DNA of 64,000 nucleotides, taken from contig CM046304.1 in NCBI GenBank assembly GCA_025267735.1, positions 24,121,381 to 24,185,380 of the forward strand, in the 5' to 3' direction. Of this stretch, positions 37,601 to 52,600 are shown in pieces (positions within the stretch are counted from its first letter, which is position 1; each line of letters begins with the position of its first letter). The stretch comes from Mactra quadrangularis (taxonomy: Eukaryota > Mollusca > Bivalvia > Venerida > Mactridae). The notes below the pieces were generated by a model. The model was not told the DNA's origin and searched no databases. It saw only the letters and a program-made list of their open reading frames with translations. The position numbers were made by a program, and so were the translations under genes.

Positions 37601-40600
37601 TTTATACGTCTGTGAATGTAATTTGGGACCTTCAGATGTGATTCCCAATACTTCCCAATACTCTACTATTGTATCTTGGGCACAACTTATATTGTATTGG
37701 TATCCCAAACCTTTTACCATTGAGCAATTGCTCAGTTGACACCTTTGCAATTAATCAAGTTGGTTAAAACCATCGTAGGCCATAAGCATGTTTGACTTAT
37801 ACCATTTAAGCTCGATTTTGAAACAATTCTCACAACTTAGATAGTTCACTCTGCAGTCCGCATGTTCGGTATAAATACTAGACTTGAACGATATGAGTTC
37901 TTGCTCAACAAAAGTTAGAGCTAACATTCTATGACAGAAGCATTCTTTGTCTTTTCGTATTTAAATAAAATGCAATTATGCTAAATATTGTGCAACTTAT
38001 TAATGCCATATCATGGTTTATTAATCTGCAGAATTCCGCCTGCGAGATGTGCGTAATTGACTTATGAAATAACATACATGTAATATAATATTATTTTTCT
38101 ATTGGCTATAAATTGTATATTAGATGCTAGATAAAGAACATGTTATGTTATGTCACTGACTTATGACGGTTTTAAAAGTAAGAAATGTCATGAAATGTCC
38201 TAATTTATTTGACATTCCCATTGGCTTTCACGAACATTAATGGTTATTTAATTGTTGACAATTACATCAATTCTTTTATTTCATTTTACGTCATAATTGA
38301 GAGGTCGGAAATCAAAATTGGATTATGTCATAGGCGATTTTACGTCACCGATTAAGTATACACCTACTTAATCATCTTTGTGACTTAATTGCTCAATTGA
38401 AAGCCCATCCGACTTCTAAGATTAGTCGAAAATCTCATCACCGATGACGTCCGACTACCCTGTCGAAGGCCTGGGGGATATTTGGGAAATTGTATCATTT
38501 AAGATTATATGTAGGCGATAAGCCATGTATATTTCAAAGATAACACTTGCTTCGAGCTAAGATTAATTTTATCAATTACTACATATTTTAGCATACAGTA
38601 CTTTGATAAACTAATTACTTAATTATATACTTACTGATTGAACTTAATTATAAAAATCATTAAAAAAGAATAAATAAAAGCAACACGATTTAATACACAC
38701 CTATTCACGTATCCAGGGGATTTGAAGATAGTAGTTCTTATTTGACAACCTTTGGGTAATAGAATGATACTCACCGTGTGATTGCTACTGATACAATTTG
38801 AACGTGGATAGTATTTTGTTTACTTAAGTTTGAGTTATACTAATTTATTTATTTCGATTGTTAAACAAGTTCTTACAACTAAGAATAAGTACTTAAGAGT
38901 TAGTTTCATGCCCCCCCTGGCAGTACCGAGTCACATGTATCAGGATACAGTTTATTTCTAAAGAAACAACAAGGGATGTTATGGATGGGATTCGAACCAT
39001 CACAAATCTGGCTATACGTCGTAACCGCTCGGCAACGCCCGCATATTCTATACAAAGTCGAAGTTCCATTGAGCTAAATTTTAGTTTTATGCCATCAACA
39101 TGATCAACTGTATCAATTAAACCAGGGGGTCGTTTCACTAACATTTGCGTAATTTTACAAAAGAACTGGTTCACGTGGTCCTTAGAATGTAAAATCAATT
39201 AAGTTTTATACATTTATTGAATTCAATGTTTAAAATCCGATGGTAATAGCTTTATACCCGTTACATATTTGTTTAACTATAACATAGTGATTTTATATTA
39301 TATTTAATTAATATTTGCTTAAGGACATAATAACTCAGCAAAGCGTTTACTAAATTGATATAAATTGGTGAAACTTTAGTCAAACTGACCACGATCTTGA
39401 CCAAATTGTTTATCATTTATCAAAATCGGCTTATTCAGTTATTGTGACCACATTACGAAATTATTTATTTTACGGTTGATTTACGGTCTTAATACAATGA
39501 CGTACGGTGCTACTGGCTATTAAACATAACCTTTCTCGGAGGGGTTTGACTTACTTGTTTGTTTGTCGACGTTTCTATAAGATAATGCGTATTCTTATTT
39601 ATGGTATCATCCTAATGTTTCATTGAAATCAAAGAAACCACTTAAGGTTATGCAATATCACGAAATGCAATTTAAATAAAACCACACAAAAAATGTTGAA
39701 ATTGATAGTCTTAAAAATGGAACAATAATAAGAACCGTATTGTCAATTTTTTACGACCGATTTTTGTCGTACGATCTTTTATGTAATTTTCAAAATATGA
39801 TCGTAAGATGTTTGATCATATCACCAGATTTTGAAATATCATACAATAACTAAGCAATACAGTATAGTACGATTTCCGACGAGACCTTTGATAATACGGA
39901 CCCTTGGTCACCAGTTCATCTTTTTTCACATTAACAATCTTACGACCAAAATCATCGTACAAATTAAAAGAAAAAAATATAATAATGTATTTTTCATTAT
40001 AATTTTATATTCTTCTTCATTATCAAGGACCCATTAAATTAACTTTGCGTAACTGGGTAACCAGTTGTCAGTTTTATTTCTTAAGTTCATTATTTGTTAA
40101 GTATAATTGATTCTACGATTAAAAAATCCCCACATGCTTAGTCCCGCGCTTTACTATAATATTATATCAGTAAAGGAAGTTTTGCTTCGTTTCGGATAAT
40201 AGCAATACGTAAAAAAATGATCGTTTCTTATAAAAATAATATGAAAAAATCATTTTTATTATATCAACCAATTCCTAAATTTGCGACGAAAAGTGAACTT
40301 GAATCTGGAAAACCAGGAATGATAACTACACATAATTCGTGGAGTTGACAAAGTGGTTTCAACGATGGGTTATCATAAGATAGTCAGCTCCGCCTTGATT
40401 CTGTAATTTCAAATCATATAAAAAGCCCATTTCGTTAGAAATTTTCAGCTAGAAAATTTATTTTTCTGGCTCACTTCTTGGAGGGGGGGGGGCAGAAATC
40501 GGACTTTACACTGATTATTGTATGTTACGTGACTTATTTTACAATCGAGTACATGTATAAACTACTTCTTCATTTATCTCACTTTATTCAAGATAGCGTA

Positions 40601-43600
40601 CTATAAATTAAGCTGATGTGTCGTATTACGTAACTTGTTTGTATTCTACATTTATCAGTGACCTGTATGATGTATCTGGGCTGGCGTATTTATAGATACT
40701 GGAATCCCATACCTTCTTAACCTTGCAAAAATGCTAAAACCCAAACTCCTCACAGCGGTTACGTCACGCGTTGCTACTTTAATCACTGCCTTCATATAAA
40801 TTACGAGACGCTAGAAGTACCATATGTCTAATATCTAAATTTAACCGAGCAATAACGGTAAGCCTAAAATACGTCCAGCGTAATGTAGCGAAAAATATCA
40901 TTGAATGATAAAAAATGTGATTAATTAACAAGTACTGCAAAAGAAATAAGATAAATTATATGGAAATATATCATTACGCACCAAAATTGTTTAATTCATG
41001 AATAAATTACACCGGAAAGTGAGCAAGGTCGGGAATAACTTGCGTTGTCCACCCAATAGGATCCTTGGTCCTCCTCATGCTACCTATATGATGCTTTTGG
41101 TGAAAATTTTTAAATATTTATAATAAAATTTTATGTATATGATACTGAATAATATAGCATTTTAGGTTTTATAGCTTTTAACTTTCACAAATAATTTATT
41201 AGTTTAAGGTCGATCCATCAAATGTTTTTCACATTACTTTGAAGCAGTAAGATTAAATCACTTTTAATTTCATTCCATTTAAAAATAGTTTTACAAGGAA
41301 ACCCATCTCAATAGATAAATAATGATTGAAGCTAAAATATCCACAGTAAATATGACCAAATGATTCATCATTCAAAAACAATCCGTACTTTTCTATAAAA
41401 AAAAACATTTTTCCGTTGTATTATGTACACTATACAACGGAATAGCAGATTCATTTAAGTGAACTCCACGGTGCATAGTTCTTTTTAAAATGTTCCTTCT
41501 ATGATGACATGGTGTCAATGAAACAACGGTGGGTCGTTGGGTGCTTTATAGAATCGAATATAAAAGTTTTAATAAATGACGTAAAATCGAAATTAAAAAT
41601 TGAATTTTTCTTTACATTACAGGAAGGTAGTTTGAACATTGATGGTGATTCATATGAGGTTGAACCATCCCCTGCTTTCAATATTCCACAAGTTCGAGGC
41701 CTTCAAACCGCTGTTCCACACACCCTCAGAAAGATGTCACACAGTCCTATGGCATCTACCATAGATGGTAGAAGCTACCATTATGCAAACTCTGGACACA
41801 CAGGTTTGTTCACACTCATAAGGCCAGTTTCCTAAACATATCGCTAGCTAGCGCTTCGAACCCCCCCCCCCGCACCTTTTATCTTCTCTTTGAAATTACA
41901 TTCTTGTTACAAACTTTTAGCGAATGAAGAGTAACAGAGGACAAAGCGCTAGGTAGCGATTTCCTTAGTACACTGGCAAATTATTTTCATTTTCGCTCGA
42001 TATAAGTCGTATATAACAGTTTGGATAAAAGTAGCTGTTTAAGTAAATAATTATAATTATCTAGGTATCCCCCTTTAGCTGGATTTTTGAGGTACTTATG
42101 TATATCTTACTCAATTGTAGGATATTGCTGCAGCATGTTTACATCTTTGAAAATTTCTAAAACAATTTGCTCGAAACTTTTCTCTTGACTAGATTCAACT
42201 TGGGTTACCATTGGAGGTAAAACACCAAGTTGCATAGCTATCTTCCATTTTGACCATTTTATATGTGAGCATTTTGCATGTAATTTCTAACACTTCTCTT
42301 GAAATATCACTCTTATTAAATGACGTGCATTAGAAAGCTTACGTTCGTTGATACGATCACGCTGAGTAGCCTATCGTATTATTCCTGGAATGCTCTAGTA
42401 TTTAAAATAAGCGCAAACCTTTCAATAGATTCTTTTGCTTTAAATACTAGTATTTTATAGTTTTGTTCTGTTTTTCTTAAATGACAATGATTTCTATAGC
42501 GTGTTATTGTAACACACTTGAGAACTTGTGCTGGGAAACTATTCAAAAATAAAATAAATGTCTTTGATGGGTGTTGACCGTGAAAATCGCCTTTGGTTTG
42601 AATAACACTGAAATACGTTCAAAAGATTTTCCCATTTTTTTTTCGGAAGTATAAATGTAATGTTTACATCTGTTTTCAGAATATGACGATGGAAAACCTA
42701 TACCAGGTAAAATCATATATATTGTTAGAAAACCAACTAGTCATGATGGTAATAATAAGAATATTCGTTGATTGAACAAACGCACAAATGGTTGAAAATA
42801 GATGTATGAAAATAGATCATATACCTGTGGTGTAGAAAATCATGATAAGTTGATTCGCATTTTTCTACAGGCGGTATCAGTGTCATGAGCCTTAGTTATA
42901 CAGTTCGTTTGTGAATTTTATACCCCGCAAGTCCTCTTTCTAATGACACCACAAAATTTTGCCCTGTTAAATCCATGTCCGGACAGCACTATCGGCGCTT
43001 TGATCTAATAAGTATGTTAATTAATACATGAAATATTTTTATTCTTAGGTAATTTGCACGTACATGGATTCGAAATTTCAGAAGTCAAATATAACATGTT
43101 TAAAAGCACAAGTTAGGATGGTTTTATGTCAAATTTTGATATTATGAAAGTATAATTTTTGTATGGTATTTTTTACAGGCAAAAGAGAATTCATAGACGG
43201 TGTACCAGTTCCAGGTTGGTCAAATTTCTTGTTTTCGTATTTCGTACAGTGTTATACTTAAAATTCGCTGCTGACCATTAGAAATTGTAGCTCCGAAATG
43301 CAAATTTTCTGGACGTCGAAAACTGTCACAATTGTTCAAATTGTGCTCAAGAATTTGATACTAGGAAAGGAGATCGACTAAAAACGATGTAAGGCCACAA
43401 CAATTTGATCAATGTTCAACGGATTCTATGGATTCGCTCTTATATTAATTTTGACGTTTTTTTAAACAAAAAAAATATTTCCTCGCTCCCACATAAAAAT
43501 TAAGTCAAACCGCTATGCGAAGCAACTGAATTAAGATTTTTTCTTCGCTCGCTTGCCCCAGTTTTTCCAGATAAATCCGCAGAACACATCATCAACTTGT

Positions 43601-46600
43601 TGTGGCCTAATATGTTGTCTTGTGTAAATTCACAGTTATTTTGTTATGGAAGCAACAATATTTTTTCACCGTTCTGGGAGATTTTTCTTTTAAGATTATG
43701 CATTTCGGGTTTAAAATTTTGTCAAAAATTAACTTGCATGATTGTGCAATAACCAATTATTTATATGTATATTTATACTGGAATTTAACTTTACATAAAG
43801 TAGATATATTTATATCATACAAACGGTTATATTTTAGATGAGCCTTTGCCAGATTTAGACCTTGAGGATGCACTGAGAGCTTTAATTGACCTTAAAGAAT
43901 TAGAAAAAACTGTGGAGGTAAGAATGTAAGGTTATTACTGCTTAAAATGGTCATACTCATACGGCATGTTAAATCGATAAGTCTGAAAACATATAAGGAA
44001 CACGGAAATTCAACCAAACAAGCAAAAGAGCAGATGCTTTAGAATTTTTAACTTTTTATTATATAAAATAAACAAAGATGCCACAGATGGTGAACGAACA
44101 TACATTTTAGAACATGTCTACATCAGAAGATTTGCCCTAGACAGACGTATCGTATTCGTTTATGTAAGTTTTTACATGGGGTTTTCCCCATGTTTAGTAG
44201 TGGACTGAGGCAAATCCACATCAAAATTTGTCGCGGACGATTACATTCGGTTGTGCGCGCGCAAATAAAGGGATAATTACCACTGCAATTAATATAGTCC
44301 GCATTACGCTTTAACAAGCAGACGATAAGAAGCACGTGTATATCTTATCTAGTTTATGTAAGGTAGATCTAAAGGTCCTTGTATCGCGTCCATGAGTTGT
44401 ATACAGCCATATACTCCGCCAAAACCCCGTGTCTGACAGCGCTATCGGCGCTTTGATTAATCTACGTACAGTTATTATTAAAATTCTATGTCACTTTTGA
44501 TAAAGTGAAATCTGTTGTGAAGTGGTATACCATTTGGCATTTAGTGTCGATTCATCAGACAACTTTACAATTGTGTACGATTACCCCTGATCATTGACAT
44601 CACCTTCAGGCAGGTGACCCCTCATAATACCCAATTAATCCTGGGTTGGTTTGAACAACTTGATTTATTTATTGCTCATAGAAGTTAGCAGTGTCCCTAG
44701 TGGGGATCGAACCCTTATTCCTAAATGCGTGTAAAATCATTGGACCAATGCAACTACATAATAGTGAACTAACCTGTTCTGAATAAACGGTCAAAAATAA
44801 TTGATCAAACTCATATTTCAGGATATTCAGTCAAGATCGAGCAACCGTCAGAAAAGGCAGACTCAACAACGTGTAGTTGAAATCTCAGCTGTGGTTGACC
44901 CAATATTTTGGGATAAGTGAGTACAATGTTTCATTCATTACTAACAGTTAAATCTGTCATTGATTCCTACGATATTGCTGTATCGTCGATATCCATTTTC
45001 CAATCAATAATCAATATTCATTTTGAAATATCGATAATAAAGCCTATATAGGTTGATGTATAAAAGTCACTATTAAGTGACATATTTGTGAGACGATCCT
45101 TTTATCGTAAGTGGAATCAGGTGCGATGTCATAATGAGCTGATAGGTCTAAAACATTGACGGCACCACCATTGAGGAAATAGCTCTAGTCCACAGAAGAT
45201 ATAACATTCATGACAAATATACATTATTTTATGAGTTTATGACAACATATAATTGGTCTGCATAGTACTGCAATGATGGAATCGATGTATTTCGGTGAAT
45301 CGTCAATATTTATTTCTCGATATATCGATATCGTCGATACGTTTCGAGTCCAATCAATGACAGCTCTACAAACAATTGATAAACTACCCTCGGTATGGCA
45401 AAAAACCAACTGATCAAGGAGCGTATTCCCAGGTCAAGCATATTTTCAGGGGATTTGGTTATCTAGTTAATGGTGGTTACACTGTACTTACACACAATTT
45501 TTTAAGTTAAATATCATAATTTTAGGCAAATGATTGTGTGTTTAGGACATTCAAAGTAATGGCATACAACTTAGTCCTTGTATTGTTTTGTTTAATATTT
45601 GTTAGGCTTAACGCCACAGATTAAGCCTTTTTAGGAACGGTGAATAGTCAGGGTGTCTTGATAAGTCTAATACAATACGTTGCTTCGACGTTCAATCCAA
45701 CCAACCATCCAACCGACTGACAGTCAGTCCGACCGACCGACCATTCACACTATATAAAGCTTAAGTGAAACCCGGGACGATAGCGCAGTTGGTAGCGCGC
45801 CGGGATTTGGAATCTCGTTTCCGGAAGGGGATACGGGTTCGAATCTCACCCGGGGAGGTTATACCCTTCCATAAAAATTCGACAATAATGTCAATTATCA
45901 TCTATTAATAAGATCATTATAAAATATGGAGAAGTTTCCGGCCTTGTGGAAGGGTAGGTGAGTACTGGTTATAGACAAGGGCCCAGTAAAGCTTGGTTAG
46001 GTGTGCTAGACGGCGTAAAATGGCATAAATTGTGTTGACACGGCGTTGAACTCATTTAAAAAGCTTAAGTGAACTGTCCGCCTATAGTGACAGTAAAACT
46101 AGATTTAACCTTATTGCATCATGAATATTATAACCATATATTCTTTCTTCAGGTACTATGCCTTGTATAATCAAGACGAAGATATTACAGAGTTTAAAAT
46201 ACGTGAGAAATTGGCACATGTTGTAAACGGGGTAAGCTTTTTGTGTGCTTATAATAAAGAATGATTTAAAATGGAAAAAAATGGTCAGACTCGGTAGCGC
46301 AGTTGGTAGCGCGCCGGGATTTGGAATCTCGTGTCCCAAAGGGGGTGACGGTTCGAATCCCATCCGGTGAGGTTATACCCTTCCATGAAAATTTGACAAT
46401 AATGTCAATTATCCTCCATTGATCAGATAATAGGGAGAATTTTTCCGGCCTTGTGAATGGGTAGATGAGTACTGGTTATAGACAAGGGTCTAGGAAAGCT
46501 AGGTTAGGTACGTGCGCTGGACGCATTAAAAGGACTTAAATTGTGTTGGCACGAGGTTACATTGAAACAGTTACACGTATTTATATTTCCTATTTCTATT

Positions 46601-49600
46601 TCCATTAGTTTGAACGCTATCTTTTTAAATACGGCCAAATTGTTTCTTGGCAATGAATTTTATTTATGCCATTAAAATATATTTACTTGACTTTATGTTT
46701 TGTATTACAGATAAGTTTGAGATATGAATCTATTGAAGATCCAAATCTTGATATGTATGTTACCATTTCAAGGTTCATTATCTATCAGGTAGGTTAACAT
46801 GCAGCCCTACCCCCGGGGAAATGTCGGGAAAAGTTGGGAAAATGTAGCCCTACCCCCGGGGCAATATCTAGGATTAGTGGGGAAGAGAATACTTGTCGAA
46901 GTAACCTTCTAACTTCCCCTGCATTGATGTGCGCCTGCAGAGTATTTGTTTTCGACCCAAACTATTGTGGTCTATAGCCAGTTTCTTGCTATTTATTTGG
47001 CGATGGAATTTACCACCAATTTTACCATCCGAATATTTCAGCAGGTGTGTGATTTTATCAGGGGTGTGCTAGGTTATAGTCCCCCCAGTCTTTTTGATGG
47101 GGGTTGGATTTTAAATGACTGGTTCAAAAAGTGCCTTAAAGATACTTTAAAGTTGTTAACATCACTATGTTTATAAAAAGCAATTTTATACACTTACCAA
47201 AGCATAAGGAAAGCGTCATTTAGCGTATAGAATAACTAGTAGGCCTTTTTCTTATTCTAAAAATAGATGTGTAATTACATTTAGTTATTTCATGCACTAT
47301 TTGATTTGTCTCTGATGATGACTTTAACCCTGGAGAAGTTGCCTTCTCCCAGACAACAGTGGGTCGGTGGCAATACAATGTGACAGCTACAACACTTTGG
47401 TAGTTTTTCCGGTGTGTTAGCAAGTAGTATAAAACTGGTGTTGGAGATGTGACGCGCTGCAAATAGTAAAACACCTTTTCTGCTTAACCGCGCGCGTATA
47501 GTACATTTGTACATGTTTCCTTGAAATCTGACAAGAATTAGGAGACTTACAGATTTTTAAACTTTGAGTCAAGGCTGATTCGTCACTGCTGTTTTCTGCT
47601 TTAAATCGAAGCATTCATGTCATAGTCACGTGGTATTGCCACCGTGTGTTATGAGCATAAAAGTTAAGTTTATCACTTAAAGAAGAGAGTTTAGGAAAGT
47701 TGATTAGGTTTTTCTAAGATTAGAAGCCTCCGCACATAGCTAAATGAAAAGCAATGATAACTGACATAAACTAGAAATAGAAGTAAAGGAGAAATCTGTT
47801 TTCAGGCCATCAACGAAAGTAATCCATTGTCACCGACAGTACAAACATACATTGATGGAAATAATGTGAAATTAGCCGACGGCGATATATATATTGATAA
47901 TTTAGATGAATGGAGTCTTACATTAAGGGATAGTTCTAATAACAGGCTTACAAATAATGATCACATTATGGTATTTACTGGGTAAGTCTGAGCATTGTTT
48001 ATGACTTTATGAGTCGTGATTTTTGGTGATGAGTATGTTCTCAAACCCTGATATAACCTATATGTTCTGTTCTGTTAGTTCTAATTGACATAACGTCAAA
48101 AATCTCGAAAACTAATGTGATTCTGGAACGATGTACATTATACTTGCTGTATCTCAAATGCGTATTGTGCATGGGCAACCTTTTTTGCGTTTAAACATTG
48201 CTCAATCAAGTTACTGGACAGAGTTTTATTTTGCCTTAGAAAATTAAATTGGCTTTTATGAACAAAACCGAGCCAGTCCAATTCAAAATACTGCAACATT
48301 TTGTGCAGAACACTTTCGCGATAGAACAGTAATCGTAGAGAAAGAATACTATTAGCATGCTTATCAAAGTTAAAGCTACGGCTTAAAAATCAACAAAACA
48401 AATCATTAAAATCAGTTAGCATCACACGCTTCTGAAGCCTGTATTGTTTTTGTTACTCCTAGAACGATGTCTAACATCGTTCCATTTGTAAATTGATTTG
48501 TCGGTACTTTATCTACACGGCTCTTTAGGGACGTAAATTATATTAATTGATACATAACAAAAAAAAGATAATATTGCTGTACAGGTGATTGTTCCTCCAG
48601 CACTCCAGTGCTTTGATTATTCATGTTTATATTATATATATATATGTTTTTCTTTACATCCCCAAAGGGATTACTGTCTAGATCCCTAATTGTCCCTTTT
48701 TTCTAATACATATGCATATATATGACTTTTTTGTTTTCAGTTATGAGTTGTATAGCGAAGGAAACACAAGTGATACAGGTGTGGCTGGTATAGCCTATGT
48801 CGGTGGTGCTTGTGGACGATATGGTGTGTCCGTACAAGAAGACGCTGGCTACTTTGTTCTAACTAGTGTTGCCGCTCACGAACTTGGGCATAAGTATGTT
48901 TTTCAATTGATTTTACGCCGTTTGTCAGCCGCTTTTATTCAGTTACGCCTGGTTGTCAACTCATCTAGTGGTGCTGATTGGCGCCTTGTAGACCCGGCTT
49001 TACTGGATTTTTTATGTAAAAAGCACGTCTTTTTATTTAGATTTGGTTTAAAGTCTGTTTTTTGATACACTAAGGACATATTTAGTCGACTCGACCATTT
49101 TGTACGATAAACCTTAATGATTGGAAGCACTTCTAGGCAGATGACTCTCACAGTACCCGGAGTTTAACAACTGTAGGTAAAGCTTTTGCTAGGTGAAACT
49201 AGCAGCGTCCCTAGTGTGGTTCGAAGTGGTTTTGATGTGACATAACTATCCTAGCCACCCGATCAGCTCAGTGCACAAGTGAGGTACCTTCCCTTCTCAG
49301 ACTGACCACCAGTCTGGTAGTTTACCACACTATGCCGGACTACATAATATACTAATGGACAAAAGTCTAGTCCGGTCTACAATAACCATAATATCTTTTT
49401 TGTTTGTTATTGCACACTCATACACTTGGTATCGTTAGAAAGAGGATGATATTACGCATTGAATAAAAAAAAGAATTGTGGAATTTGAGTCAGTTATGTA
49501 CAGTAATGTTTTGAAAATTGACATTGAGGATTTGCAAGTTACAAATGATTGCGTTGTGTCAGTTTTAAAATGAAACATTTTTTTCAATAGTGTGTGTGAC

Positions 49601-52600
49601 CCCCAATAACCCAAATGAGTTTTCTGGTCTTCCGGCTAGTTTCCTTTGCAAATCTTGTAGCATCGATGCGTAAAAGGAGCACCGAACTCATTCGGGTTAA
49701 TGGGGGTAACACACACATTGAAAAAAATATTTCATTTAAAACTGACACAACGCAATCATTTGTAACTTGCAAATCCTCAATGTCAATTTTCAACACATTA
49801 CTGTACCGACAGAATTGGCTCAAATTTCACAATTATTTTTTTTATTCAATGCATAATAACATTCTCTATCTAACGATACCAAATGTATGAGTGTGCAATA
49901 ACAAACAAAAAAGATATTGTGATTTTTGTAGACCGGACAAAACTTTTGTCCATTAGTATACATAATTTAGCATGATATTATTACCGTTCTTGTCTTATTT
50001 ATTTCAGTCTTGGTTCTAATCATGACGGTACAACAAGTGAAACACGTGAATGCAGCTATGATGATAAATATATTATGGCCCCATGGGTTGCCAGCTTTTA
50101 TCGAGGTGAACCCTACTCAATAAATCCATGGAGGTTTTCATATTGTTCAATCCGAGCCTTCAAGGAGTTTGTGAATAGGTATGTAGAGCTACATTGATTG
50201 ACTTTTTTTATTGTTTTTACTTTTTTGGAAGAACTTCGAGATAATCTAGAAATTAAGAATCGTTGTAGGGTTGGCAGAACTACCGCTAGGAAGAGAATTT
50301 TGTGCTGCTTAGACTGCACTAGGTCTGATAAAAATTGATTACCCATAAATGTCATTTACCTTGTCTTTTTGATCTTAATTTGTTGATCTGGTCGTCATTT
50401 GTGCCGTGTTAGGAACCATAAAGATCACGTGATTCCTCACAATGAAAACCATCCAATCTACTACCTATGTTGTATGCTCTTCCAGCGTGTCCTGTTTGAA
50501 CGATCATGGTGATGTATATGATCCAAACGAATGGAATGACCACAACAGTAAACTACCGGGAGAGTTGTATGATATGGACCAACAATGCAAACTTATCCGT
50601 GGAGATTCATCACAGCACTGTACTGTAAGTTACTTCAATTCTCACCACTTACTTTCATCAGCTCTGGGCATGTGGTCCAGCAAAATTTTTTACTTGACCG
50701 AATGCAAGTTAACCGCACCATGATAAAATTTTATGGTTTATTAAGAGATTGTCTATTTAATGACCACTCGCTTTTTAAAAGTCATCGGACCAGCAGCGAT
50801 TAATGTAGTCTATAATTTGCATTAACAAGCAGACGATATGCTGTTTGTGCAATTGAAGTATGTCCCTTGTACCTCCTCGATTTAGTATAATATATAACCC
50901 CGTGTTTAAGGATGTCGGAGCGTTTCCTGATTTACGTTACCCGTCGTAATTTATGACCACTTTTTTATTACGTCTATTAATAAATATCATGTTGAAAACT
51001 TAATAGTTAGAAACGCAGTTTCGACTGTTGTGATTCGGCTTAATTTTTAAGGCGTTCTTTTAATCCCTATATCATTTCACGACATTAATTGCCGAATGAC
51101 GGTAATAAATATTCTATCAAAACCTGTCTCGTAGCGCTATAAGCGCTTTGATTATAGACAATTTCCTGGTAGTGTTTACATTACACTTGCAATTCCTACG
51201 AATTAGTACCTTCTGTAGCATATTTTCAATTATGAATTCCACGGTATTGGTTTTGTTATGAATAAGAGATATTAAGTCTTTAAGTAATTTCAAGGTCAAA
51301 ACTAAACAGTACCTTTTAAGTTCATTTTAAATTTAGTTTAACTATCAATTTTATCATAGTTATCAGTACTTAATGTTACCAGCTTATCAATAATTTAACT
51401 TTTTATTCTTTGTATTTGATTCTTTGTCTTTTTTACTTTTTATCGCCGAAAAAGTCTTCCAATGTCAATCATATCTATATCTCAAGGACCGCAACAAAAA
51501 TAAGAGTTTAGGCTTTTACTCTTTTTTGTGTCATCCTTGACGCATAATGTTGTTTGATATGGGTATTCAGTAATGCATATAATAGTTATACTGTTTATTA
51601 TTGTAACTTGTAGGTTATTATGTGCCATGTTGTAACCTTTCATGTATTATAAATCAATCTATCTATCTATAAATTGTAGTGGCAAAGTGACTATGACGAG
51701 GAAATATGTCGTACAATGTTGTGTGAAAGTAGTGGAAGTAGTTGTAATTACTATGCTGCAGCAAGAGGCACTAGTTGCGGACAACCATCAGCAAATAAGG
51801 TAACCTTAATTATACATTGTATATAGTCTTAGTTCGCTATGAATATAGTCCGACAATATTGATCTGAGCTTGACCTTTATGCCCGAATATATTAAACTCA
51901 GTATTTACTGTCTATTTTTTGTCTTCGTTTGTAAATCGCGCTTCACCGGAAACTTTCGGCAAAATACACGTACTGAACAAAATAGTTTTCATAAGAATAA
52001 ATACTTTGAACTTGTTCTACAATATTGTGAACTTATGTTTTCCCCAAAACCAATGTGTCCAAAATTAAAGTACAATAACATGTCACTTTTATAAAATTGA
52101 TTTACAGTCACATCCGTTATATAAACACGTGTATAACCGTATACACGCATACTGAAACTCACGAGTTAATGTAAGTGAAGCGTGTAATTATTATAATTAG
52201 ATAGTTCAAGCTCAGGTTAATAATGTCGCACCATACTATCATTGTAATTGCCAATATTGGACGACATATTTTACGACGATTTTACTGGCATAGAAATATT
52301 TGACCCGAATGGTCTTGTAAACGCCAACCAAATTGTACAGTAAAGTACAGTCATATCTACCACCTTGGTGGAATAGTAAGGCCATGCCAAATTGGAATAT
52401 TGTTTAGCGTCAACTTAAGTTTGACAAACCTAGATACCTATTCACAAAAACAAACAAACCGAAATCGAAAACACATGTCCTTTTAGCTAGTATTCACACA
52501 CAAATAAGTACTTGGTAGTACATGAATGTTTATGACATTAATGTGAGACTTAAGTAATTCTATAAACATGTATATATATTTGTACAACGTACACGTGAAT

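Noticed and set aside
46082..46363. Minus frame of 93 codons
   Set aside because: It spans exon 9 antisense and a SINE head; no independent support.
48894..49065. Continuation of the HELGH frame past 48893 as coding
   Set aside because: GTATGT is a good donor there, and the next exon supplies LGSNHDG, completing the zinc motif; the readthrough peptide lacks the third ligand.
49584..49890. Overlapping plus and minus frames of 79-91 codons
   Set aside because: They lie in the arms of the foldback element and mirror each other; no protein signature.
50413..50485. Alternative acceptor for exon 14 at 50412-50413
   Set aside because: It gives a frame without the LPGELYDMDQQC segment; the acceptor at 50484-50485 keeps the ADAMTS-like reading.
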